Positions 7,754-19,984 are shown, counted from the stretch's first letter. The stretch: DNA of 27,780 bases from Ichthyophonus hoferi (GCA_002751075.1 NAOQ01000569.1:7115-34894), one strand, 5' to 3'. Numbers and translations are program-made. The notes: generated from the letters alone by a model not told the origin.

Positions 7754-10706
7754 TTACAGTTCGGCATGTGGTTGAACAGTGTCATTTCCACCTTCATTTC
7801 CACCTAGTAGTTTCAGGGCTTTTTGCATAGAATTCACAATGGGGTCCACATTATGATAGTAATACTTGTAAGAAGGATTTCCAGCCTCATTGATAACAGA
7901 CTTTTCCACCACGCCCTTGGAGTCCATGAAGATAATACGGGGTATATAGACACCATCTGGTTATGATATTATGGTTGTGTTAGTGCTGGTGTTATGATAT
8001 GAAAATAGAATTCATATATTATATTATATTATATTATATTATATTGCACTTGACTATCCTAAGTGATATTCCATTCTAGTCTATTGAATTGCATTATAAT
8101 ATAGTGGATCGCTTTTAAAAAATAATAAAGATATATATCTATGTATATATGTCCCAATTAGCAATCTAAGCATCCAATGAGCTAAAATAAACAATATGCA
8201 TAAACTATTGAACGGCCAATCGCCTAGTATTGCATACTCTAACCATTGGTTCTTCCCGACATGGACAAAGTTAATAGGGTACGTATCATAATCATAAAAT
8301 TTATATATATAAATATTACCCTACCTAATACTATAGATAAAAATGTGTGAACACACGGTTTAATACACTAATAATATGTGTCCTACATTAAACCACATAT
8401 ATATTGCATTATGTTATATTGTACTTGATTACACTAGATGACATTCTGTTCTATTCTGTCTAAATGCATTATCATAGTTTATCTCTTTTATAAAATAATA
8501 GACATATATAATATGCATACACAATATATCTCAATCCCTATCTACATCATCCAATTTTTCCCCAGCTTCCATAAGAGTATAATTAGAGTGTAAACAAACC
8601 ATACCTATATAATATTATAATAATGGTAAGCTATTATACGATATATCAAGTAATGGTAATACAAAAAAACTGCGACTACACTATCACATATCGATTGGTC
8701 TTGTATGTGATAAGATTGAGTAAATATTGTGCAACCGCTTTATTGTAATAAATGATCCCTACCAGACGTCTATTAGTTTAAGATTTTATGTAAGTAGTTA
8801 AGTTGTACATGGTTCAGTCTAAGTGTGGCAGATTTTAGAGCTTATTAGAAATAGATAATTAAGTGAATTATCTGTCACCACGTACATATAATATATGGAA
8901 TCCCATGCATTAATATAGTCTAGTATATAGTATATAGTATATATTATATATAGCCTACCTATATCCCATTGACCTAGTTCGGTGGTATCCACGGTTTCAT
9001 CAATATTAACCATGGTGAATTTGGGTGACAGAGCCTATATGAACACAGTCAAAGTTAGTGCGGAACACATGCACATATAATTATACATATACATATACCA
9101 TCTCTATCTTATTTATTATATATAGTATAATATGAGTATATTGTAGTAGAAAGTTTATCAATTTTATGCTTAAATTTTCAATTATTTTTTGGTAGAAAAA
9201 GGCTTTCTCCTACAGATAAGTGGATTCATTGATTAATATGATTAATATCTTTAAATTTAAACGCCAAGTACAATTGGGAATTAAATAGGGTTTATGAAAT
9301 ATTAAACACACTATAGTAGCATAATATTAAAGAATGTATCTATCTACACATAATTATATATGCATACGTAGGGCTAGCATTGAAGGGAGGGCAGTGAAGG
9401 TAATCCGAGAAACTGCACCATATATATATAAACCGTGATTGATGAGCATATACATATACAGACTACCATATAATACAAATAGATTATTGGTATTAATTTA
9501 TAATATTAATAAGGTATAAGTACTAATTTATTCATATACATACACCTTGATTTGTTTACATATAACTATTAAATTATAACCAATATACCTTAATTTCGTC
9601 GGCTTCAGCAAATACAGGCTTGAGACTTTTGCAAGCAGAGCACCATGTACGATGGATTATTAACATTATAGGCTTGGTGTTTCCTGGGGCCATAGCCTCT
9701 TCATATGTCTATAGTATAGCAGGGTAGGGGAATGATTAGATATAAATATAGATAAGTATACATACTATATACTATATATATGGAGTACTAGCAGCATAAT
9801 CTTAGTGTTTACCAGGGAAAAGGCCTCTTCGTATGGTTATAGTATAGTATGATAAGAGAAAGATTGCGCTATATAATGTATAGGTATATAAACATACTAT
9901 TATACTGTCATGCATACTACCATACATATCATTATATTATGGTAAGGGAAAGACTGGGTTAGAAAATTGAAAGGTATATATATCTAAATTAAATAAATTT
10001 TCATTTATCTAACACATAGGATGGTATAGTATAGTAGAGTATACTATACCAAACTAGAATATACGGTACTATACTTTATCATACTATACTATATTATACT
10101 ATACTGACTGTAACAAAAAGAGAGAGACGAGGTAATGGTGTGTGAGTAGTAGTATAAAGTGTACATGTGTTACAGTATATAATATATATGGTTATAGTAT
10201 ATAGGGTTATAATACATAGTATATGTATATAGGGTTTTAGTATATAGGGTTTTAGTATATAGTATATAGGAATATAATATAGTGTATAGGATTATAGTAT
10301 AGCGTTATATATATATATTATAGCCATATATTACCTACCTTCTATATCGTGCATATGTGCTATGGTATATAGGATATAGGGTTATAGTATACAGTATCCA
10401 GAATTATAGTATATGGTATATAGTGCATAGTATATAGTGCTATATAGTACTGCATTATTATATATTCATATATCTTCTACCTTTCACTCATAACCATATT
10501 TGCGGTATAGAGTTCTAGTATATAGTGTATAGTATATAATGTTATAGAGCACCAAATTATATGAATATACTATACTGTGCTATATTATATTCTACTGTTA
10601 TATCCCGTACCTTCCACTCATAATCTTTTCCAAGTCCACGGTCAACATCAGCTGCAGCTGAAGCCACCACGACCATCAAGGCAATAAATTTTAAAAACAT
10701 GCTCAT
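7754..10706 (-). CDS. TXNDC12/ERp18-like thioredoxin-domain protein of the ER, four exons
   Basis: Exons on the minus strand: 10706-10611, 9708-9589, 9034-8959, 7956-7754; donors GTACGG, GTATAT, GTAGGC; acceptors ...ATAG, ...ATAG, ...CCAG. Phases agree and give 164 residues (human TXNDC12 is about 172). This family catalyses disulfide exchange in the ER lumen and is related to AGR2/AGR3. Visible: a hydrophobic signal peptide (about 1-19), the redox site W-C-S-A-C-K (54-59; human has C-G-A-C), the I-H-R strand just before it, the Y-I-P-R-I block with the cis-proline of the thioredoxin fold (101-105), a G-N-P-S-Y-K-Y block (about 123-129), and a C-terminal H-A-E-L tetrapeptide (161-164) where human has E-D-E-L. 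HAEL departs from the usual KDEL-like pattern at its second position, so retention may be weak. The first of two near-adjacent ATGs was taken; M3 is the alternative start. Confidence 0.9.
8030..8560. repeat. Tandem duplicated segment in TXNDC12-like intron 3
   Basis: About 8030-8180 resembles 8405-8560 in the same orientation. Shared order: TATATTGCACTTGA / TATATTGTACTTGA, then ACATTCTGTTCTA-type, ...GCATTAT..., ATCGCTTTTA / ATCTCTTTTA and AAAATAATA. The period is about 375 bases. This looks like a local intronic duplication that has drifted. Confidence 0.5.
9790..9965 (-). repeat. Decayed copies of the exon 2 acceptor edge inside TXNDC12-like intron 1
   Basis: About 9802-9865 resembles 9671-9735, which spans the 5' part of exon 2 and its acceptor. 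Both read ...GTGTTTxCC(A/T)GGG...GCCTCTTC(A/G)TATG...TATAGTATAG in the plus direction. A weaker third version, with AAGGGAAAGACTGGG, lies near 9943-9960. All are in the same orientation, which suggests tandem duplication of the exon/intron border followed by decay. Confidence 0.6.
10010..10110. repeat. TATAG/TATAC array in TXNDC12-like intron 1
   Basis: Imperfect units of ATAGT and ATACT, partly in inverted order (a GGTATAGTATAG side and a CTATACTATA side), so the stretch can fold on itself. No coding content. Confidence 0.55.
10180..10560. repeat. Degenerate minisatellite with a TATAGGGTT-type unit in intron 1
   Basis: The phrase AGTATATAGGGTTTTAGTAT and variants recur between about 10190 and 10450, then thin out to 10560. 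The unit is roughly 16-20 bases. Only five or six clear units remain. The GGGTT part recalls a telomere repeat, but the unit is much longer and irregular. Confidence 0.5.
10471..10502 (-). repeat. Decayed copy of the exon 1 donor edge inside TXNDC12-like intron 1
   Basis: The plus-strand text TACCTTTCACTCATAACC-like at 10479-10496 mirrors TACCTTCCACTCATAATC at 10609-10626, which spans the end of exon 1 and its donor. The orientation is the same, 130 bases downstream in the transcript. It retains a GTAGAAG in place of the GTACGG donor. Confidence 0.55.
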
Positions 10707-11774
10707 TTTTGGTGTAAGAGCAAAACTAAAAGAATATAATATAGAAACTCAATTATGTTTTATTGCTATAATATACTTTATATACGCTATGGACGACATC
10801 ATTATCTTACCAATTCATTGGTTCGTGTTCACACTACCTCTAGCCTCATATGTCTATTATTTTTGATTATTATTGGTTATTGGAATAGGCATTATTTTTA
10901 AATTCAGTAACATTGTATCCAATCATGAACCTTTTATTAAGAGCAAGGTAAGATTTTTGACAAATTACACAGCCCATCGTCAGGGCGGCGGTTTATTTCC
11001 ACAATATTTTTTTTTTGTCATTTTAAGAACCTGAGTATTTATATTTATTTTTATTTACAATAATAAAACTGTAAAATTTGGAAAATTGTTGTTTCTTTTG
11101 ATTGGGAAAATGTTTCAATGCGAAATCTTTTTCTTCTGGTGCCATTTGCGCAATCCCACCGTTGTATTATGGAATTTGTTTAAATATTTTAAAGGTCGTA
11201 CCCAAGGGCGCATTTATGACCTCTCTCAGGTAACCCCAAATATCTAAAAATATATATATTTCTCTTTCTTCTTTAGTTAGATATTTTTTAAAGTTTATTT
11301 CTTTTATAACTAATATTTAGTTTGTATTTTTATTTATTTTTTATGTAAACAAAAAATGGCCAGATGACTACAAAACGTTAAAGGTCACGTGATCAGACCG
11401 TTATTAAAACTTGATCTAATATCGGATTGGCTTTAAAACTTAATTTCCATTTCCAATTGGATCTATTGTGTAGAACAAGAACCGAAATACTTACTAATAT
11501 AATATTTTCAGACTATCTTTTTCTTTTTTAAAAAAAAAATTATTAGTATTTAAAATATTTTTTTATTACCGTTTATGCTATATTTTTATGAAGTTAATTA
11601 ACGAATCAATAAACAGTTATAATTTTTATCTGACAAAGGACTTAGCTCACAATTGTTAGCAATAAAATCAATTTAATGTAATATAATGATTCGGCAACAT
11701 ATTAATATCCAATAAGAGTCTAAGATATTGGTTTTGAAGTTTTATATTACCAATAATTTATAATGAATATATTT
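10707..11774. other. Upstream region of the TXNDC12-like gene, no named gene
   Basis: Holds inverted CCAAT-type sequence near 10810-10824 and an E-box palindrome CACGTG at 11386-11391 within GGTCACGTGATC. A GC-richer patch at about 10970-11235 carries small open frames on both strands: minus-strand ATG at 11145 to stop at 11023 (40 residues, lysine-rich), and a plus-strand frame from 11110 to about 11229 followed by GTAACC. Neither matches a family I know. The rest is AT-rich. Confidence 0.3.
11023..11145 (-). CDS. Unrecognised 40-residue open frame, doubtful
   Basis: ATG at 11145 and stop at 11023-11025. The peptide starts M-A-P-E-E-K-D-F-A-L-K and is rich in K, F and Y. It lies about 320 bases upstream of the TXNDC12-like start on the same strand. 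It might be a first exon, an upstream frame or noise; an overlapping plus-strand frame is equally open. Nothing else supports it. Confidence 0.15.
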   Translation of the reverse strand: MAPEEKDFALKHFPNQKKQQFSKFYSFIIVNKNKYKYSGS

Positions 11775-11960
11775 GAGCATAGGGTTTTACAGGGATTCCC
11801 AAAAATAAATGGACAGATCCCCACAATAAATGGACCTTTTGAAAATAAACAATAAAAAACAATAAAAAACAATAGGGAAATTTGAAAGAAATCTACATTT
11901 TTGCTATTTTTATTGTAGGAATTGTATTTTTTACATATATTTCTTCTGCGTAATTTTTTC
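11775..11960 (+). repeat. Dispersed repeat R5, copy 1
   Basis: Resembles 16330-16530 in the same orientation. Common text includes GGGATTCCC / GGGGTTCCC, the doubled AATAAATGGAC unit (11804-11834) and AGGAATTGTATTTTT (11918-11932). The minus-strand open frame across it is low complexity. The repeat class is unknown. Confidence 0.5.
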
Positions 11961-12011
11961 AAGAAAAAGCTGTTCTACCTAGTGAGCACTTTACAGAGGA
12001 AATTAGATCAT

Positions 12012-12120
12012 CGACATAAGATCAGACAATTCTAGTGGGCCTCAGTAGTCTTCTGTGAATTGGATTAGCCAATAAGGATATCTACAATTGGTCCTATTTA
12101 CATTAATAAACAAACTAATT
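12012..12120 (+). repeat. Partial copy of dispersed repeat R4
   Basis: Shares AGATCAGACAATTCTAGTGG (12018-12037) with the fuller copy at 25941-26189, then GTGAATTGGATTAGCCAATA and TTACAATxxGTCC-type blocks in the same order. Homology fades beyond about 12120. Confidence 0.6.
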
Positions 12121-12789
12121 CTATAACCTGGTGATTAAGTATTTCCATATACAACAAATCAATTAAACTTTACACATGTCTATAGGCTTTTCCCATGTAC
12201 ATCAAAACCAATCAGAACTTTACCTTATGATGCTTCACTATACCTATACATACATAATAAATTCTCAAAGCAATAGTAAAATTACTGTTTACTTTTATTG
12301 TTTTCCATTGTAGTTTTCAATCATCAATATATGTTTTAAAGCATTTACAGAAATTTACTTACTTGTTTTATTATTCATTTATGTGGTTGAAATCAATGAC
12401 ACAGATACTTTACTAGAAGGTCAACTAGTCAAGCCTGGTACAGTCAAACCATTAGAGAATACTTGTGTAGTACCCATGTACGATTACAGTAATTTAAATC
12501 ATAGTTATTACTCATATTGCAAGTTGCAAGGTAAGAGGTTAAAAGCGTATATGAATTCAGAACAATTGTGTGTCCTATAAGCACAACCCAAAAACGCTTT
12601 AGCCTGTCCCTTACCTATTGATAGCCATCTAGATCAACTGGAAAAAGACAGGCATACTGTATGTCAAACAGAATTTAGTACAGTATGTATTACTTCTATT
12701 TCTAATACATACAAATATATTTAATTTCTGGAAATAAGTTTTGGAACTGGTGGGAAACAGTGTATTTATTCTTGTTTCAAACTTGAAAG
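12121..12789 (+). other. Unresolved region with one 65-residue open frame
   Basis: A frame from ATG 12383 to stop 12580 encodes M-V-E-I-N-D-T-D-T-L-L-E-G and on to Y-S-Y-C-K-L-Q-G-K-R. Composition is protein-like, but the family is not recognised. It lies between two repeat fragments (R4 and R2), so it may belong to a mobile element. The rest is AT-rich without features. Confidence 0.25.
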
Positions 12790-13060
12790 ATTATTTACTT
12801 AATTATCTGTTTCTAATATACCGCAAAATTTAGCACACTTAGGCTGAGCCGATGTGCAGCTTAGCTACTTAGAGAGATTCATACACCACGTTTATAAACA
12901 AAAACGCATGCTCGGAATTAGCCTGGCTCCCCCAGTTTACACACTTTATTAGACTTGGTATCAGCCAATAGACGTCCAATAGGGATCCTTTATTACAATA
13001 TATAGGTTGTACAATATTTAACTAATCTTGCCACATACAACAAACAATATGTGACAGTAC
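12790..13060 (-). repeat. Dispersed repeat R2, copy 2
   Basis: Partner of 6603-6835, sharing the TAATTATCTGTTTCTAATAT, ATTCATACACCACGTTTA and TAGACGTCCA blocks in order. It carries an extra GC-richer stretch near 12911-12936 that copy 1 lacks. Its right-hand end recurs as two partial units at 13570-13720. Confidence 0.5.
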
Positions 13061-13091
13061 ACTATATTCTACTGTTATGATATAAAGGTTG

Positions 13092-13500
13092 TGTTACAAG
13101 ATCACTAACCACAGATGATTAAGTAGGTTCAATCGATGCGCAGATAATAAGATCAATGGTTGTGACTCAGGATTAGTTAGTTGCATAACGATTTAGGTGC
13201 ATAACATTCTTTCAACGTGATAGATTGGTTTGCCAATACATAATATGTAAGCAGTTACACCAATGAGGTAGCTAGCTAGTGTGTCATTCTAGGAAGAAGA
13301 TATTAGTATTGGATTGTCAAGATGAAATGAAACGAAGTATAAAAGAAAATCAAACTCAATAATAAAGGGTTTGACCGCTCACACATATGCGGGCGCCGGC
13401 ACACCCGGGTATATGCGGCAACCCCGCATGACTGTGTACATGTACACTCAAACAAAGACTTTGCATTTATTTAAGATTTGTTAAACAATATATATATAGT
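13092..13500 (+). repeat. LTR-like repeat R3, copy 1, nested beside R2
   Basis: Starts TGTTACAAGATCACTAACC and has TATAAAAG (13339-13346) shortly before AATAATAAAGG (13359-13369), a compact promoter plus poly(A) layout typical of LTRs. It shares many blocks with 20948-21245 and, inverted, with 25292-25592. R2-type units lie on both sides (to 13060 and from 13570), so R3 may have inserted into R2-type sequence. The right end is uncertain. Confidence 0.6.
13385..13446. repeat. GC-rich hairpin and perfect 14-bp palindrome
   Basis: An isolated GC-rich island within AT-rich DNA. It holds ATGCGG repeated at 13388 and 13413, GCGGGC...CCCGGG text, and a GCGG-CAA-CCCCGC fold. Close after it is GTGTACATGTACAC (13433-13446), a perfect palindrome. 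It lies just after the AATAAAG of the R3 repeat, so it may be the R or U5 part of that LTR. Confidence 0.6.
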
Positions 13501-13569
13501 CCTATTATACAACACTCCATTGGAGACTCCGAAGCTTGTGGATAAGTTGTTAGAACTACCACACATTCG

Positions 13570-13720
13570 GATAGGTTGTATAATATCTAACTAATCTCAC
13601 CACATACTAGATCAATCGACAGTGACACTATACTATACTGTTACAAAATATAGGTTGTACAATACCTAACTAATTCCACCACGTACTAGAATGATCAATA
13701 TATGATAGTATTGATTTGAT
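13570..13720 (-). repeat. Two partial R2-end units in tandem
   Basis: ATAGGTTGTATAATATCTAA (from 13572) and ATAGGTTGTACAATACCTAA (from 13650) begin two units about 79 bases apart. Both continue with CCACxTACTAGA. The same text occurs once at about 13002-13050. Confidence 0.6.
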
Positions 13721-14000
13721 TCCATCTCTCCTCTTGAATATGAAAATACTATTACATTCCAGTATAAAACGCTAGTTGGCCCCCGAACGCTAAATGTGTC
13801 TGTTCTATTTAATCTAAAATAACCTATTAGTCGATACTTGTAAACATATCTTATTAACATTCGGTTTTAAACGTAGAAAACTATTCGACAAGAAAATTGA
13901 TTTAACGATTTAGCGACATGTTATTGATCAATAAGAAGAAAATTTGCTAACACATTCATTCTTATTAGAATAATTAAGAAAGAACATTTGGCTAGATACT
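13721..14000. other. Gene-free spacer
   Basis: AT-rich with no recognisable exon. A minus-strand open frame (13860-13666) overlaps the R2-end units and is not supported. Confidence 0.35.
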
Positions 14001-14031
14001 AATAATAGTAATAATAATAATAATAATAATA

Positions 14032-14063
<32 letters not shown>

Positions 14064-14165
14064 CAGAATAATAACAATAAAAAAATATAAAAAATAATAA
14101 TAGCATAAAATAATAATAACAATAAATATCATGGTAATAACAATAACAGCAACAATAATAATAGC
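14001..14165. repeat. AAT trinucleotide microsatellite
   Basis: A long run of ATA/AAT units with occasional GT, CC or CAG interruptions. The minus-strand frames across it give poly-leucine or poly-tyrosine and are artefacts of the repeat. Confidence 0.9.
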
Positions 14166-14394
14166 AGTATCCTAGTATCTCCCATTTATTTCCCATCTAC
14201 TATAGCATTGTATATTGTATGCAATACTTTAAACACAATCTTAACCTTCTTGTGCCATACAGACTTCATATAGACTTTACGATAGGTTGGGTTACACTGT
14301 ACAGGCTACATCGCAAAATATACTACAACCCATTATATTCCATTATATATCATTCACAATATAATTGCAAATGGAAAATAAATTCCAATAAAAC

Positions 14395-14400
14395 TTTATT
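14395..14400 (-). terminator. Candidate poly(A) signal for the WT1/EGR-like gene
   Basis: AATAAA on the minus strand about 135 bases after the stop codon at 14535. The motif is common in this sequence, so confidence is low. Confidence 0.3.
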
Positions 14401-14534
14401 ATTATTATCTTCAGAAAGTATGGGACTAATTCAACTATAGTCGACTATCATAGATGTATACTACTAAGTATTATATTATATTATCTAAATTTTCAATTAT
14501 ATATCTAACCCAGAATACCACATACTCCGCTCCA

Positions 14535-16329
<1,795 letters not shown>

Positions 16330-16530
16330 TATACAAGTTGTTTAGGGGTTCCCGGAAATAATTCGACAAATTCCTACAGAAATAATTAGATCCCAGCAAT
16401 AAATGAACATATTGAATATAGAAATATTAAAAAACAAAATAAAATAATAAAGAGGAAATTAATTTCTTTTTACATTTGTTCCATTTTCACTGAAGGAATT
16501 GTATTTTTCACATACATTTTTTATAAATCT
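16330..16530 (+). repeat. Dispersed repeat R5, copy 2
   Basis: Partner of 11775-11960. Shares the TTCCCxxAAATAA doublet, the AAxAATAAA run and GAAGGAATTGTATTTTTCAC (16490-16509). More diverged than the R1 or R4 pairs. Confidence 0.45.
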
Positions 16531-17089
16531 TTAAACAAAATTTTTTGATCAAGGAAGAAAAAAGAATTGTTCAAAAATCCTTTATTCATGTAATTTTTGT
16601 CTGTAAGAATGTGGGGAAAGGTGAAGGGAGGTTTAAGTGGGACATTAATTATGTCCCATACCGATTGGTTTCACTGCTTATATTAGATAGTTGGCTATAG
16701 TTCACTACTACATATTCTCATATATTGTATGAAACTAAACTCAACAAATATGACCAATTACTGTTAATTTAAACTATAGATCCTGTTGTCACTCTTAATT
16801 ATTTACCTAACGACGTAGATACTATGCTCCCAGTTCTTCAACGCAGAACGAGCTGACTTATAGGTCAATGAGTTACGAATAAACACGAAGTCATGAGCAT
16901 TAAAACCCATGCCTCAGAACCCGTCAGAGACCTGTTTATATGCTTTTGTTGAGGACCAGATAAGATAAAGTAAAGATAGAATTACATCATAAATAAATTA
17001 CAGTTATCACAAAGAAATATTGCCATATACTAAAATATTTTATGTGACAGATCCTAAAATAATGGCAGTAGTATATAGAAAACTACGAC
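16531..17089. other. Gene-free region
   Basis: No exon or RNA gene recognised; AT-rich DNA within the transposon-rich half of the window. Confidence 0.35.
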
Positions 17090-17362
17090 CGGTTGTCAGG
17101 TTGACAAACCTGCAATATAAATATGAGCGCACTCTACTTCAAGCCCTGGATAAACTTCAATGCCTCTATTGAGGTCTACGAAACTCTTTTATTGGAATTA
17201 TACTACTCACCTATTGGGTAATTATCCCGTATGGCCCGGTGTTGGTTCTGGAATTATGACACCCCAATTACCCAATCACTGCCTCCTTCGTTCATGAGAA
17301 GGGCAGACGCTCGTAGACGTGGCCGAACTGTGTTTCCATTCAGAGTTAACGGTCGTGTAACA
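17090..17362 (-). repeat. LTR-like repeat distantly related to R3
   Basis: On the minus strand it begins TGTTACACGACCGTTAACTC, close to the R3 start TGTTACAAGATCGTTAACC, and carries CCAATAAAAGAG (17184-17195), a poly(A)-like site. It contains a perfect 11-base inverted repeat (17213-17223 with 17266-17276). GGTTGTCAGGTTGACAAACC near 17092-17111 is a further inverted motif at the far end. Orientation is provisional. Confidence 0.45.
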
Positions 17363-18540
17363 TAAAGGAATAAACGGGAAAAAAAAGGATGGAACGCTTT
17401 GGTTCCGATAAATATTTTAATATATTAACAAAGCATGTAATACATACTTCCTGTGTATATATTTTGAATAGAGTTATATTTTGAACGACTGACGGGAAAT
17501 ACTTGCCCTTCTACAAATATAATGTTTATGAATGTAGCCCTGGACTTTAAAAATATGTTGTTGGAAAACATCATATAGATGAATTGTTTATGATATAACA
17601 AGTGAGATAGTTATAAAAGAGCTATTATAAATAAAAATAATGCTGATATTATGAAATTTTATTTGATTGTTATAAGGTTTAGTGCTAAGATATGTTATGC
17701 TACTAACCAGTAGTAATATTGATTGTTCACAATTGCGTCTACCAAATTGGTTTCAAAAAAGATATTTCTATGTGTATTAATTGAATGAATATCAAAAACG
17801 CTATAAAACATTATACTATCAATGTGCTGTAAAGATGTTGGTTTCAATGAGCTTACTAAGGCCTTTGCACGTGATTAATAGTCACATACCTATGAATAAA
17901 ACCCTTAAGTTTCTATTGAAACCATGACAGTCCCTGGGACTATTATGATAATAAATTGTATTTTCTATTTGTAGTAGTATCAGCATAAATTTTAAAATTA
18001 ATCTTTGCTGTATTTACCGTTCAAGGTTAGAAATGAGCCAGGAAGCCAGGCTATGTGTTATTCTATATTCCTTTTTGAATATTGGCAGGGTCGTAAGGGA
18101 TTATGTCACTTAAAAATTGTTTTAATCGCTTTGAGATTATCATGTTAATTATATGAATAGATATTGTCATTAATATTTCTATTGGCTTTAGTACTGATCA
18201 CTATTTTTGGATCATAATGATTCATTTAGGTTTAAACTATGGATGTAGTTTTTGACACAAAATTGAAAAAATAATAAAGGCATGTAAACCTAGAGTCTGA
18301 CAGGTCTAGATTCATTAGTTGATTTACTAATACCTTCTTATAGTATTTATTTAGTTATTTGTTTATTTAGAGTTATGCTCCTATGCCATTTTGTAGTCTT
18401 TGTAATGCTATATTCTCATGTTGAGAAGTTTGCATTAGAGTAGCTGATCAGACTGATTGATCCAGGCTTGCACACTGTGGTTCTGATGGATATATGTTCA
18501 AGTACCTTAGGAGACGAAAAAGAATCTTGTAATGATACTA
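17363..18540. other. Gene-free region next to the copia fossil
   Basis: No host exon recognised. The part nearest 18540 probably continues the copia fossil on the minus strand, but no motif is clear enough to mark its end. Confidence 0.35.
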
Positions 18541-19560
18541 TAAATTAGGCTTTGCAGAGTACCTGGTGAGGAAGGGCATACTAAAGGCGTTTTTAGATCT
18601 ACTAGATTTGCCAATCCAGTTCAGACACCTAATTAAAGTGGCATATGCAGTTAGGTCACATGACTGGTGTGGAGTATCTTCATTGACTACTGACTTTATG
18701 TGCTCTGTTGGAAAGGATGTGTACATTAATTACTCTCATTGTGTTAGCCATAACTCTTAACCAAATCAGCTACGTATCCTCATTGGGGTATTGGATATAT
18801 CCTTCTAAATTTCTACTAAATGTATACCTGGAAAAAGAGTTTAGGAATTCCATTAACTTGATGCAGTATTTTGCTAAAATAGTGTTGATGGACTACTCTT
18901 GATTCTTGACATTTCCTAAGTAGATAAACATGTTATCAACATAGATGAAAATGTACCTGAAGCTTGTTTCTCCATGTGACTTATATAAGCAATGACCAGT
19001 CTCCATAGAATAGAAATGCATTGACCATAGAAAGCTATCCAGTGCTTTGTTACACAGTGGTCTGGAAGCATGGAATCTGTAGAGGCTTTAGCTCGGTTTG
19101 CAAACGTGTCCCTGCTGGTCCAGTTTCATGAACATTGGTAGTTGCTCTAGGTATACTGGTGCATTCATGTAACTAAGCACATAGGTGGCCTTAATATTTA
19201 GTTGAGCTAGATCACATCCTTGGGGTCTTGCTATAGCTAGCAGGAGTCTCATAGTTACAAAAAAACACACAGGACTTAAAATATCATGGTAGTCATAATT
19301 ACGTTTTTCATGGGATCCATGTGCTACCAAGTGTACCAGTGTTTCTGACAACTTATCCTTTGTCATTAGATTTCCAGTGGAATACTCACAGGCTATGTAG
19401 GACAGTAAGTTTTACATGTGAGCATTTAACCAAAATCCATGTGGCATACCCATTAAGGGTGGTAATCTCTGTTTCCATCATGCAAATCCAAAGCATTTCG
19501 TCCTGTGCCCTCATGTCATGTTTTGATCCCTTGGAATTCAGAACTCAATGTGGTTTAAAT
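18541..19560 (-). mobile_element. Ty1/copia retrotransposon fossil, reverse transcriptase to RNase H part
   Basis: Minus-strand frames show copia-type pol signatures in the expected order: the V-x-L-x-x-L-x-I-K-A-T-type RT motif with P-V-Y-L-E-Q-L-P, then a degraded Y-V-D-D-M-type box, then L-N-W-I-G and F-L-T-R-Y-S-A near the lower end. The element is broken in several places and lacks recognisable gag and protease. No complete LTR pair was assigned; the LTR-like sequence at 17090-17362 could belong to it. It looks old. Confidence 0.75.
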
Positions 19561-19984
19561 TCAGAGACGGTGAAAAATGCAGACACTGCTATCATACATA
19601 CTAGCTTGTATGGCACAATAGGTGAAGTATATTGTGCACTACTTCTAGTTATCAAAGGTTCATATATTGATCTCTCCCGTTTATGTTATTCTACTTTTTT
19701 TTTTCTAATGGAAACATTAATGCATCACTATTATTACCTCATCCCATCTCTAATTGACGGCCTCAAACAGTCCTGAAAATACATTTCTGAGCCAGTGGGA
19801 GAGACTGTGGCAAGTTCTGCAGAAAACAATAGTGACAATAATGTTTACATCATAAAAAAAATAACAGTAAAAGATACACAGAAAAGATAAAGATACAAGC
19901 CTCAGATGACTAGAAGTGGTGCTCAATACATATTACCACATATTCTCCTGTAAGCTAGCATTTACAACAGCAGTGAGTAAATTT
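19561..19984. other. Spacer between two opposed copia fragments
   Basis: Mixed AT-rich sequence with a short poly-T run and poly-A runs. It probably contains more retroelement debris. The plus-strand open frame from 19321 is antisense to the copia fragment and is not a gene. Confidence 0.35.

Noticed and set aside
7387-7830. 147-residue plus-strand hydrophobic open frame
   Set aside because: Crosses repeat R6 and then runs antisense to TXNDC12-like exon 4; no family signature.
10180-10300. Interstitial telomere repeat (TATAGGGTT)
   Set aside because: The unit is 16-20 bases and irregular, with no run of TTAGGG.
13928-14196. Poly-leucine and poly-tyrosine minus-strand frames
   Set aside because: Translations of the AAT microsatellite.
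19321-19776. 151-residue plus-strand open frame
   Set aside because: Antisense to the copia fossil; its resemblance to the minus-strand frame at 20026-20247 comes from the two copia fragments lying in opposite orientation.
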